Part shown: one piece after another, positions 1-5,680 of the stretch
Position numbering within the stretch: the stretch's first letter is position 1
How the letters are laid out: every line of letters begins with the position of its first letter
Assembly: GCA_946530775.1 (NCBI GenBank)
Contig: CAMNAH010000060.1
Location: 1-6,912, forward strand
Source: an uncultured Coriobacteriales bacterium
GTDB lineage: Bacteria > Actinomycetota > Coriobacteriia > Coriobacteriales > Atopobiaceae
Length of the DNA: 6,912 nucleotides
Reading direction: 5' to 3'
Translations under genes and position numbers: made by a program
The notes under the pieces: model-generated
What the model was told of the DNA's origin: nothing
Databases searched by the model: none
The model's input: only the letters and a program-made list of their open reading frames with translations

Positions 1-51
1 GGCAACGTCGTCATGAGCTGCGTCCGCGCGCAGGCTCTCAAGGAGGCTTAA
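1..51 (+). CDS. C-terminal end of an upstream acyltransferase, probably phosphate butyryltransferase (partial)
   Basis: An open frame enters from the left edge and ends with TAA at 49-51, giving a 16-residue tail that ends QALKEA. The fragment is too short for a family call on its own. It lies 4 nt before a butyrate kinase, and phosphate butyryltransferase (Ptb) normally sits directly upstream of buk in one operon, so Ptb or a related phosphate acyltransferase is the most likely identity. The ribosome binding site of the next gene (AAGGAGG, 40-46) lies inside this coding tail, which fits translational coupling. Identity is inferred from context. That the frame is coding is supported by the tight spacing and by codon use like that of its neighbour. 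Confidence 0.6.
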   Translation, partial: GNVVMSCVRAQALKEA

Positions 52-55
52 AGCA

Positions 56-1165
56 ATGGCAGAGAAAACCTACCGCATCCTCGTCATCAACCCCGGCTCC
101 ACCTCCACCAAGGTAGGCGTGTTCGACGGCGAGACCGAGGTCTTCACCAAGAACGTCGCGCATGAGGCCGAGAAGCTCGCCGAGTTCGCGTCCGTCTCCG
201 ATCAGATGCCCTATCGTCGCGACCTCATCCTCGAGGCCCTCGCCGAGAACAACGTGGACCTCTCCACCATCGACGCCTTCGTCGGCCGCGGCGGCGGCCT
301 GCTCGCCCTCGAGGGCGGCACCTACGCCGTGAACGACGTCATGCTCGACCATGCCTACCGTGGCGCCAACGGCGTGCAGCACCCCGCCCAGCTGGGCAGC
401 CAGCTCGCCAACGCCTTCGCTACCGCGGCCGGCAAGCCCGCCTTCGTCGTCAACCCGCCCGACACCGACGAGCTCTGCGACCTCGCCCGCATGACCGGCA
501 TCAAGGGCGTCTACCGCAACGTGCACCTGCACGCCCTCAACCTCAAGGAGACGGCCATCCGTCACGCCCACAAGATGGGCAAGCGCTACTCCGAGTGCAA
601 CTTCATCGTGTGCCACATCGGCGGCGGCATCTCCATCTCGGCCCACAAGCAGGGCAAGATGATCGACGGCTATGACATCGTGGGCGGCGAGGGCATGATG
701 GCCCCCACCCGCTGCGGCGCCGTGCCCGTGGCCGAGGTCCTCAACTACCTCGAGGCCGGCCACTCCATCGGCGAGGTCCGCAAGATGTGCATGAAGACCG
801 GCGGCTTCGTCGACCTTCTCGGCACCTCCGACGCCATCGAGGTCTGCAACCGCGCTGCTGCCGGCGATAAGGCCGCGGCCCGCGCGTGGGATGCCATGTG
901 CTACCAGATCAACAAGTACATCGGCTCCATGGCCACCGTGCTCGAGGGCAAGGTCGACGGCATCCTGCTCGGCGGCGGCATGGTCCACAACAAGGACCTC
1001 GTGGCCTCCATCGAGAATGCCTGCGGCTGGATCGCGCCCGTCTCCGCCTATCCCGGCGAGTTCGAGCTCGAGGCCATGGCCGCCGGCGCCATCCGCGTCC
1101 TCACCGGCGAGGAGGAGCCCAAGACCTACACCGGCGTCCCCGTGTTCACGGGATTCGACGACTAG
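56..1165 (+). CDS. buk: Butyrate kinase (acetokinase/ASKHA family)
   Basis: This 369-residue protein should convert butyryl-phosphate (or another short or branched acyl-phosphate) plus ADP to the free acid plus ATP, in the cytoplasm. The family is usually about 355 residues, so it is full length. Visible motifs are the N-terminal phosphate loop NPGSTSTK (residues 12-19), GRGG (77-80), the segment HALNLKETAIRHA (159-171), the phosphate-2 motif HIGGGIS (187-193), GEG at 211-213, and the adenosine-side LGGGM (305-309). The start is set by AAGGAGG 9 nt upstream. The stop of the presumed ptb gene is 4 nt upstream, so the two are probably cotranscribed. Two normally conserved segments differ from textbook Buk: NPPDTDEL (133-140) where DPVVVDE is usual, and EGMMAPTRCG (212-221) where EGPFSPERSG is usual. 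The natural acyl group may therefore not be butyrate. Propionate or acetate kinase is less likely, because the overall pattern and the HALN region follow Buk. Confidence 0.93.
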   Translation: MAEKTYRILVINPGSTSTKVGVFDGETEVFTKNVAHEAEKLAEFASVSDQMPYRRDLILEALAENNVDLSTIDAFVGRGGGLLALEGGTYAVNDVMLDHAYRGANGVQHPAQLGSQLANAFATAAGKPAFVVNPPDTDELCDLARMTGIKGVYRNVHLHALNLKETAIRHAHKMGKRYSECNFIVCHIGGGISISAHKQGKMIDGYDIVGGEGMMAPTRCGAVPVAEVLNYLEAGHSIGEVRKMCMKTGGFVDLLGTSDAIEVCNRAAAGDKAAARAWDAMCYQINKYIGSMATVLEGKVDGILLGGGMVHNKDLVASIENACGWIAPVSAYPGEFELEAMAAGAIRVLTGEEEPKTYTGVPVFTGFDD

Positions 1166-1193
1166 CCTCTCGGCTTTCCTTTCGCAACGTATC

Positions 1194-1230
1194 CCCTAGG
1201 CTGCAAATCCATGCAGCCCTAGGGTCTTGC
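1194..1230 (+). terminator. Probable terminator hairpin after buk
   Basis: The left arm at 1194-1205 pairs with the right arm at 1212-1224, forming a 12-bp stem with one bulged C in the right arm and a 6-nt loop. It starts 28 nt after the buk stop. The following bases (TCTTGC) make only a weak T tract, so termination may be incomplete or factor-assisted. The hairpin separates buk from the transporter gene. Confidence 0.55.
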
Positions 1231-1238
1231 GCTGAGAA

Positions 1239-1269
1239 TTGATATAAGAGTTTCAATCAAAAGTAAGCA
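1239..1269 (+). promoter_or_regulatory. Possible promoter/operator region before the MFS gene
   Basis: This AT-rich patch lies in a GC-rich 125-nt gap between buk and the transporter. It holds an inverted repeat, TTGAT (1239-1243), 12 nt, then ATCAA (1256-1260). TTGATA at 1239-1244 also resembles a -35 box and TATAAG at 1243-1248 resembles a -10 box, but neither has a good partner at normal spacing. A promoter somewhere here is likely because a hairpin terminator precedes it. The exact elements are uncertain. Confidence 0.3.
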
Positions 1270-1290
1270 CGTCAAGCAAGGAGTTCCACC

Positions 1291-2544
1291 ATGGATCAGA
1301 AGTCTACGAAGAGCAACTTCGGCAAGTGGGGATGGTCGACGATCATCTACTGCGCCATCAGCTACTACATCGCCGCTGCGCTCGCAACCGACACCCTGAG
1401 CTGGTATCCCCAGGCGTTCGCAGCGTTCCGCGGCTGGGGCGACGAGCTGCCCAACCTCTGCAACGCCATGACCGGCATCGCCGGCTGGATCAGCGTTCTC
1501 GGCGCCTTCGTGTTCAGCGTCCTGGCCGCCAAGAAGGGCAGCCGCTGGATGGCCGTGCTCGGCAACGTCATCTGCGGCGTTGCGGCGATCGTCTTCGCCC
1601 GCACCCAGTCTCTGCCGGTGTTCCTCGCCATGATTGTCATCCTGGTCGTCGTGGGCGGCACCATCCAGGTCAACATCGTGCCCAACAACCTCATGAACAT
1701 CTGGTTCCCCAAGAAGAAGGGCCTCGCGCTCGGCTGGGCTTCCATGGGCCTGCCGCTGTGCACCGCCACGATCATCCTGTTCCTCAACGGCGTCGGCAAC
1801 CCGCAGACCGGCTACACCATCATCGGCATCGCCTGCTTCGCCCTTGCCATCGCCTCCATCTTCTGGGTGAAGGACGAGCCCGAGATGGTCGGCGCCACGC
1901 CCGACAACGAGCCCGTCGACCTCGAGGCCGCCGAGGCCATGCTCAAGGCCCAGGAGGAGGAGGCCAAGAAGCTGACCCTTCCCGTCCTGGCCAAGAACCC
2001 CAACACCTGGTTCATCGGCTTTGGCCACGGCCTGCTCTGGATGACCACCATCGGCCTCGTCTCCAACATGGTCACCCGCTTCATCCAGCTCGGCATCGAG
2101 CCCAACCTCGCCATCCTCATGATGACCGTCGCCGCCATCTTTGGCATCATCGGCAGCTACATCTGGGGTTGGATCGACCAGAAGTTCGGCACCAAGAACG
2201 CCTCGCTCATCTACGGTGCGTGGTACATCGTGTCGCTGCTGCTCATGATCTTCAACAACGGCTCCATGCCCATGACCGTGGTATGCGCCTTCTTCGTGGG
2301 CTTTGGCATCGGCGGCATCGGCAACCTCATCCCCTCGATGATCGGCACCTGCTTCGGCCGCTTCGGCTTCATCCAGGCCAACCGCCTCATCGCCCCGATC
2401 AACACCCTCATCCGCTGCACCGGCCTCATCATCATCGGTGTCGTGGGCGTTACCAACCTCACGATGAGCTACTGGATCTTCATGGCGGGCACCATCATCG
2501 CCATCATCCTGATCAGCCGCATCAAGGAGCCCGAGCGCGCCTAA
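1291..2544 (+). CDS. MFS transporter, OFA (oxalate/formate antiporter)-like
   Basis: A 417-residue integral membrane protein with two blocks of about six hydrophobic helices, at roughly residues 15-195 and 238-410. A charged cytoplasmic loop rich in Glu, Ala and Lys (about 194-232) joins them, as is typical of the major facilitator superfamily. The segment WFPKKKGLALG (138-148) matches the OFA-type signature in the loop between helices 4 and 5. GWIDQKFGTKNA (293-304) is a degenerate motif A between helices 8 and 9. OFA-like carriers usually move small carboxylates, often as antiporters; the substrate cannot be read from the sequence. The start is fixed by AAGGAG (1278-1283), 7 nt before the ATG. 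A hairpin precedes the gene and a strong terminator follows, so it is probably monocistronic, with possible read-through from buk. Its position suggests transport of the acid made by the kinase, or of a precursor, which is inference. Confidence 0.9.
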   Translation: MDQKSTKSNFGKWGWSTIIYCAISYYIAAALATDTLSWYPQAFAAFRGWGDELPNLCNAMTGIAGWISVLGAFVFSVLAAKKGSRWMAVLGNVICGVAAIVFARTQSLPVFLAMIVILVVVGGTIQVNIVPNNLMNIWFPKKKGLALGWASMGLPLCTATIILFLNGVGNPQTGYTIIGIACFALAIASIFWVKDEPEMVGATPDNEPVDLEAAEAMLKAQEEEAKKLTLPVLAKNPNTWFIGFGHGLLWMTTIGLVSNMVTRFIQLGIEPNLAILMMTVAAIFGIIGSYIWGWIDQKFGTKNASLIYGAWYIVSLLLMIFNNGSMPMTVVCAFFVGFGIGGIGNLIPSMIGTCFGRFGFIQANRLIAPINTLIRCTGLIIIGVVGVTNLTMSYWIFMAGTIIAIILISRIKEPERA

Positions 2545-2567
2545 GCACCCGCTCACAGGCATCATGG

Positions 2568-2607
2568 CGCTCCCGTTGTGCATCGGCACAACGGGAGCGT
2601 TTCTCTT
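2568..2607 (+). terminator. Strong rho-independent terminator after the MFS gene
   Basis: A perfect 14-bp stem (2568-2581 with 2586-2599) closes the 4-nt loop ATCG and is followed by the T-rich run TTTCTCTT (2600-2607). It begins 24 nt after the transporter stop codon. It is the clearest intrinsic terminator in the window and marks the end of the transporter transcript. Confidence 0.93.
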
Positions 2608-2634
2608 AGTTGAATCTTTGAGCCTTCCAGCCAT

Positions 2635-2667
2635 TTGACATATGCCAAGCCTTGCGTAAGCTTATAC
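2635..2667 (+). promoter_or_regulatory. Probable sigma-70-type promoter for the DUF2798-like gene
   Basis: A consensus -35 box TTGACA lies at 2635-2640. Candidate -10 boxes are TAAGCT (2657-2662, 16-nt spacer, weak match) and TTATAC (2662-2667, better match, but a 21-nt spacer). It follows a strong terminator and precedes a well-placed ribosome binding site, so a promoter is expected here. The -10 choice is unsettled. Confidence 0.5.
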
Positions 2668-2704
2668 CCGTCGAAATACGACCCTTAGGAGAGGAGACTC
2701 TACC

Positions 2705-3217
2705 ATGCCCATGAAGACTTCTACCCGTTTCGTCAAGGCGGCCATCCTCAACACTTGCGTCGCCCTCGTGCTCTGCTTCCTCTGCGAAGCTCTCGCCCTC
2801 TACGTCTTCAAGACCGCCGATGCCTCCAACGGCTGGATCTGGCCCATGTTCTTCATCAACTTCGTCGTCTCTTGGTGCATCGCCACCATCCTGGGCATGA
2901 TCCCCGGCATCGTCGACATGGGCTTCAACTGGGCCATGAAGCGCTCCAACCCCTCCGAGGGTGCTAAGTTCGGCGCGCTCATCAACGTGCCCATCAACAC
3001 CGTCTACTCCGTCATCCTGTGCTTCATCATCGGCACCCTCGACGCCTGCGTGCTCGGCGGCGCCCCCTTCATCCCCGTTGCCTTCATCGGCTTCGCGCAG
3101 AACATCATCCCCGTGTGGATTGCCTGCTACATCGTCACGTTCCTGCTGAACGGCCCCATCGAGAACCTCGCTCGCAAGATCTGCAACGACCCCGTTCCCG
3201 AGATGCCCCAGCACTAA
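2705..3217 (+). CDS. Four-helix membrane protein, DUF2798-like tandem repeat
   Basis: A 170-residue protein with hydrophobic segments at about residues 10-34, 45-70, 92-112 and 120-148 and no signal peptide cleavage site. The first half and the second half look like two copies of one two-helix unit. Each starts with a basic residue followed by a helix with an Asn (ILN near 16, LIN near 93). Each then has a Pro/Phe-rich start to the second helix (WPMFFINF, PFIPVAFIGF) and ends in a positively charged amphipathic stretch (NWAMKR, ENLARK). This layout fits the DUF2798 family of short two-helix units, whose function is unknown; the family call is from pattern memory. GAGGAG at 2691-2696 lies 8 nt before the ATG. 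A terminator and promoter stand upstream and a GC hairpin downstream, so it may form its own transcript. A small transporter, channel subunit or regulator are all possible, and no catalytic residues are evident. Confidence 0.8.
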   Translation: MPMKTSTRFVKAAILNTCVALVLCFLCEALALYVFKTADASNGWIWPMFFINFVVSWCIATILGMIPGIVDMGFNWAMKRSNPSEGAKFGALINVPINTVYSVILCFIIGTLDACVLGGAPFIPVAFIGFAQNIIPVWIACYIVTFLLNGPIENLARKICNDPVPEMPQH

Positions 3218-3232
3218 TCGCTCTGCCTGATC

Positions 3233-3272
3233 TGAGGGCCGCCGCGTTCCCGCGCTGCGGCCCTCATCTTGT
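3233..3272 (+). terminator. GC-rich hairpin, terminator or attenuator, before the DUF1097 gene
   Basis: A perfect 10-bp outer stem (3233-3242 with 3257-3266) encloses a 14-nt loop that can itself form a short CGCG/CGCG stem. The bases after it, TCTTGT, are a modest T tract. It begins 16 nt after the stop of the membrane protein gene. No convincing promoter separates it from the next start codon: the TATATT at 3274-3279 touches the ribosome binding site and lacks a -35 box. It may therefore be a leaky terminator that lowers expression of the downstream pair. Confidence 0.6.
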
Positions 3273-3293
3273 CTATATTGGAGGTTTTTCCAC

Positions 3294-3785
3294 ATGAAGA
3301 AGGAAGTTCTCGTTCTCGCCATCGGTATCGGCCTGCTCCCGCCCATCTGGGCTGTGGTGTCCGGTCACTTCGGCATCACCTGCGGAGCCGTCGCACTCAT
3401 CTGCGCGGGCATCTATGTCGCCAACGGCAACAAGGTCGAGGATGGCGTCAAGATCTCGATCGGCTTCCTCATGTCGGACCTCTGGGCGGTCATCGCCATG
3501 TGGAGCATGGAGCACCTTCCCTTTGCTCCCGACGTCAACACCTTCCTCACGCTTGCCGTGATGGGCTTTGTCGCCGTGCTTATCGCGAGCGCGCTCGACA
3601 AGTGGATCTTCCTGCCCGCCGTGCTCTGCGGTTGGGCCATCGGCCTCACCGTCATGGGCCCGCTCGGCACCGCCGGCATGGGGACGCTCCCCATCCAGAT
3701 CGGCGTGGCCATGCTCGCGGGCGTGTGGTACGTGGGCTGGGGCGTCGATGCCTTCTGCAAGGCCATCCTCAAGAAGATCGGCTAA
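3294..3785 (+). CDS. DUF1097-type membrane protein
   Basis: A 163-residue protein made almost wholly of hydrophobic helices (about residues 4-22, 26-44, 56-72, 83-100, 106-123 and 132-150). A short polar link at 45-52 and a lysine-rich C-terminus (KAILKKIG) suggest a cytoplasmic end. Length, the early PPIWAV segment and the Gly-rich helix ends resemble the DUF1097 family (E. coli YcdZ is a member), whose function is unknown. The family call rests on recalled similarity. GGAGG at 3280-3284 lies 9 nt before the ATG and fixes the start. The stop is 6 nt before the next gene, so this protein and the MBL-fold hydrolase are almost certainly cotranscribed. The gene upstream encodes a different small membrane family, so the two may work together. 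Confidence 0.8.
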   Translation: MKKEVLVLAIGIGLLPPIWAVVSGHFGITCGAVALICAGIYVANGNKVEDGVKISIGFLMSDLWAVIAMWSMEHLPFAPDVNTFLTLAVMGFVAVLIASALDKWIFLPAVLCGWAIGLTVMGPLGTAGMGTLPIQIGVAMLAGVWYVGWGVDAFCKAILKKIG

Positions 3786-3791
3786 CGCATC

Positions 3792-4685
3792 ATGGGGCAG
3801 CTCGGCAGCATAACCTGGCGTGAGGTGGAGCCGCACGTCGTGCGATTCCGCGATCCCATGGACTTCCAGTGCCATCTGGTCATCGGCTCCGAGCGCGCCC
3901 TGCTCGTAGATGCCATGGGCGGGCACGGAGACCTGCGCGCTGCCGTCGAGCAGGTCACCGACCTGCCGGTCACCGTGGTCGCCACGCATTCCCACTACGA
4001 TCACTGGGCGGGTGCTTGGTTCTTCGACGTTGTCTGGATGGATGCCGCCGAGATCGATCGCATCCCGCTCGAGATGGAGCTCGCTGCCGGCGCGCACCAG
4101 CATGTGCTCTCGAAGGGAATCGTCACGGATGACGAGCCCTGGGCACCGCGCGACGGCTCGATGCCCGAGGTGGCGCTTCTCCAGGAGGGCATGGCCTTCG
4201 ATTTGGGCGGAATCACCGTGGAAGCCATCGCGCTGCCCGGCCACACCGTGGGAAGCATGGGGTTCTATGCGCATGAGCTGGGCGTTCTGTTCACCGGCGA
4301 TGCCGTGACCCCCACCATGTGCCTGTTCTTCCCCGAGAGCATGGATATCGCCACGCATCGCGCCACGCTGGCCAAGATTGCCGCGCTGCCCTTCGAGCGC
4401 TTCTACACCTCGCATCAGGACCGCACGTTCACGCGCGAGGACCTCGCGAGCTTCGACGCCTGCGCCGCCTTCGTGGAGACCGATCCGGGCAGCGAGTGGG
4501 TGCACGGCATCTTCCCGCAGTTCACGGGGCGCATCCACATCTACCAGGGCATCGATCCCGAGGGCGACGATTTCCGCGCGCTCATCGAGAAGGATACGCC
4601 CGAGACCCGCGAGCGCGCCAAGCGCATCCGCGCCGAGCGCAGGGCCGCCCGCGCCGCTCGCAAGGCCGCAAAGCAGGCAGAATAG
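3792..4685 (+). CDS. Metallo-beta-lactamase-fold hydrolase
   Basis: A 297-residue soluble protein with a full MBL metal site: the motif THSHYDH at residues 65-71 (H66, H68, D70, H71), PGHT at 150-153 (H151), TGDA at 168-171 (D170) and H208 in YTSHQD. A two-metal hydrolase acting on an ester, thioester or phosphoester is expected; glyoxalase II-like and quorum-lactonase-like members share these motifs, so the substrate is open. The metal core ends near residue 210. After it come an extra segment (about 215-265) and a basic Arg/Ala helix (271-297). The ATG is 6 nt after the DUF1097 stop with no good ribosome binding site, so translation is probably coupled. The only other early in-frame ATG is residue 23; starting there would cut into the N-terminal strand, so the first ATG is preferred. 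No signal peptide is seen. The substrate is unknown and neighbours do not settle it. Confidence 0.9.
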   Translation: MGQLGSITWREVEPHVVRFRDPMDFQCHLVIGSERALLVDAMGGHGDLRAAVEQVTDLPVTVVATHSHYDHWAGAWFFDVVWMDAAEIDRIPLEMELAAGAHQHVLSKGIVTDDEPWAPRDGSMPEVALLQEGMAFDLGGITVEAIALPGHTVGSMGFYAHELGVLFTGDAVTPTMCLFFPESMDIATHRATLAKIAALPFERFYTSHQDRTFTREDLASFDACAAFVETDPGSEWVHGIFPQFTGRIHIYQGIDPEGDDFRALIEKDTPETRERAKRIRAERRAARAARKAAKQAE

Positions 4686-4733
4686 GGCCGCTTGGAGCTC
4701 TAGATAGATACACGCATGCAGCAGTTGCGGGCG

Positions 4734-5675
4734 CTACAGCCCCAGCAATGCGAGGGCGTTTTCCCGCATGATCGCATCGCGATACGGCCTCGAGGAGAGC
4801 ATCTCCTCGAGGCGTTCTTTTCCGCGTAGGGCGAGCTGTGCGTTGGTAAAGGGATAATCGCTGCCATAGAGCACGTGGTCCGGTGCGGCAACCGAGAGCA
4901 GCAGGTCGAGCATCTGCGGCGTTGGATTGCCCGCCAGGTCGAAGTAGAGCCGTGCGAGCCCGTCGGCGATATCCACATCGGGCATCATGCCCTGCGTCGT
5001 GAGGAACGGCTGGATGGCCGTGATGCGACCCGCCACGTTGGGCAGGAACGATCCCGTGTGCGGGATGACGAACCGAATGTTGGGATAGCGCACGGGGACG
5101 TTGCGCGCGAGCATGTTGAGCACGGCGCGCGTGGTGTCGGCGAGAAACTCGTAGAGGGGCACCGGCCCCGAGGTGAAGAGACCCTCGGTCAGCGCATCGG
5201 GCTTATGCGGGTGCACGAGCACAACGGCTTCGAGCGCGTTAAGCGTCTCCATGAGCGGCTCGAGCGCGGCATCTCCCAGGTAGAGCCCGTGCGCGTTGCT
5301 CGGCAGCGCCACGCCGACGGCGCCCAGCTCGCGCATGGCGCGCTCAGCCTCGGCGCAGGCCGCATCCACGCAGGGCAGCGGCAGCGTTGCCGCAAACGCG
5401 AAGCGATGCGGATGTGCACGCACGGCCTCGGCGGTGCGGTCGTTGAAGCTGCGGCAGAACGCGATGCTCTCCGCATCGTCGCCAAAATGCGGCTGCGGGG
5501 ACGAAAGCGAGAGAACCTGCAGGTCGATGCCCGCCTCGTCCATAAACGAAACGGCTTCCGCCGCGTCCCACGAGGGGAGGGGGAAGCCGTCTTCGAGCAG
5601 CGCGTCGTGACGCGCGAGCAGGTCGAGGTAGGCGGAGTCGAGCAGGTGACCGTGGATGTCTACTGCGCCCGCCAT
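4734..5675 (-). CDS. Amidohydrolase 2 family protein (ACMSD-type, possible decarboxylase)
   Basis: A 313-residue TIM-barrel metal enzyme. It shows the N-terminal HxH metal pair in DIHGH (H8, H10), a His in LVHPH (H155, with H157 nearby), the catalytic-type His in PHTGSFLP (H206) and the metal Asp in GSDYPF (D273). This order and spacing fit the ACMSD-like group, which includes 6-methylsalicylate, gamma-resorcylate and 5-carboxyvanillate-type decarboxylases as well as plain hydrolases. A non-oxidative decarboxylase of an aromatic or unsaturated acid is a fair guess; hydrolase activity remains possible. The ATG at 5675 is chosen because the metal pair begins at residue 8 and the next Met (residue 45) is far past it. 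The open frame extends upstream, but that part overlaps the transporter gene. The start is 5 nt after the transporter stop, with only a weak Shine-Dalgarno (AAAGAG), which implies coupling. The 3' end converges on the MBL gene across 48 nt. Confidence 0.88.
   Translation of the reverse strand: MAGAVDIHGHLLDSAYLDLLARHDALLEDGFPLPSWDAAEAVSFMDEAGIDLQVLSLSSPQPHFGDDAESIAFCRSFNDRTAEAVRAHPHRFAFAATLPLPCVDAACAEAERAMRELGAVGVALPSNAHGLYLGDAALEPLMETLNALEAVVLVHPHKPDALTEGLFTSGPVPLYEFLADTTRAVLNMLARNVPVRYPNIRFVIPHTGSFLPNVAGRITAIQPFLTTQGMMPDVDIADGLARLYFDLAGNPTPQMLDLLLSVAAPDHVLYGSDYPFTNAQLALRGKERLEEMLSSRPYRDAIMRENALALLGL
4787..4821 (+). terminator. Terminator-like hairpin for the plus-strand MBL transcript, inside the convergent gene
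   Basis: A perfect 12-bp stem (4787-4798 with 4802-4813) with a 3-nt loop is followed on the plus strand by the T-rich TTCTTTT (4815-4821). It lies about 100 nt after the MBL hydrolase stop, within the last part of the minus-strand amidohydrolase coding sequence (around residues 288-296). No T tract follows on the minus strand, so it would act only on plus-strand transcription. The 48-nt gap between the convergent genes shows no other terminator. Function is inferred from structure. Confidence 0.6.
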
Positions 5676-5680
5676 GGAGA

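Noticed and set aside
1219..2634. Long open frame (about 470 codons) antisense to the MFS gene
   Set aside because: Its product is rich in Asp, Gly, His, Ala and Glu repeats, the expected mirror of a GC-rich hydrophobic gene. It has no motif, and it would run through the strong terminator.
3274..3279. TATATT as a -10 box for the DUF1097 gene
   Set aside because: There is no -35 box at usual spacing, and the transcription start would fall after the ribosome binding site at 3280-3284.
3273..4538. Antisense open frame of about 420 codons across the DUF1097 and MBL genes
   Set aside because: Low-complexity shadow composition. The plus-strand frames carry the real helices, metal motifs and ribosome binding sites.
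4686..4733. Terminator in the gap between the convergent MBL and amidohydrolase genes
   Set aside because: Only the short palindrome GAGCTC is present; there is no stable stem and no T tract.
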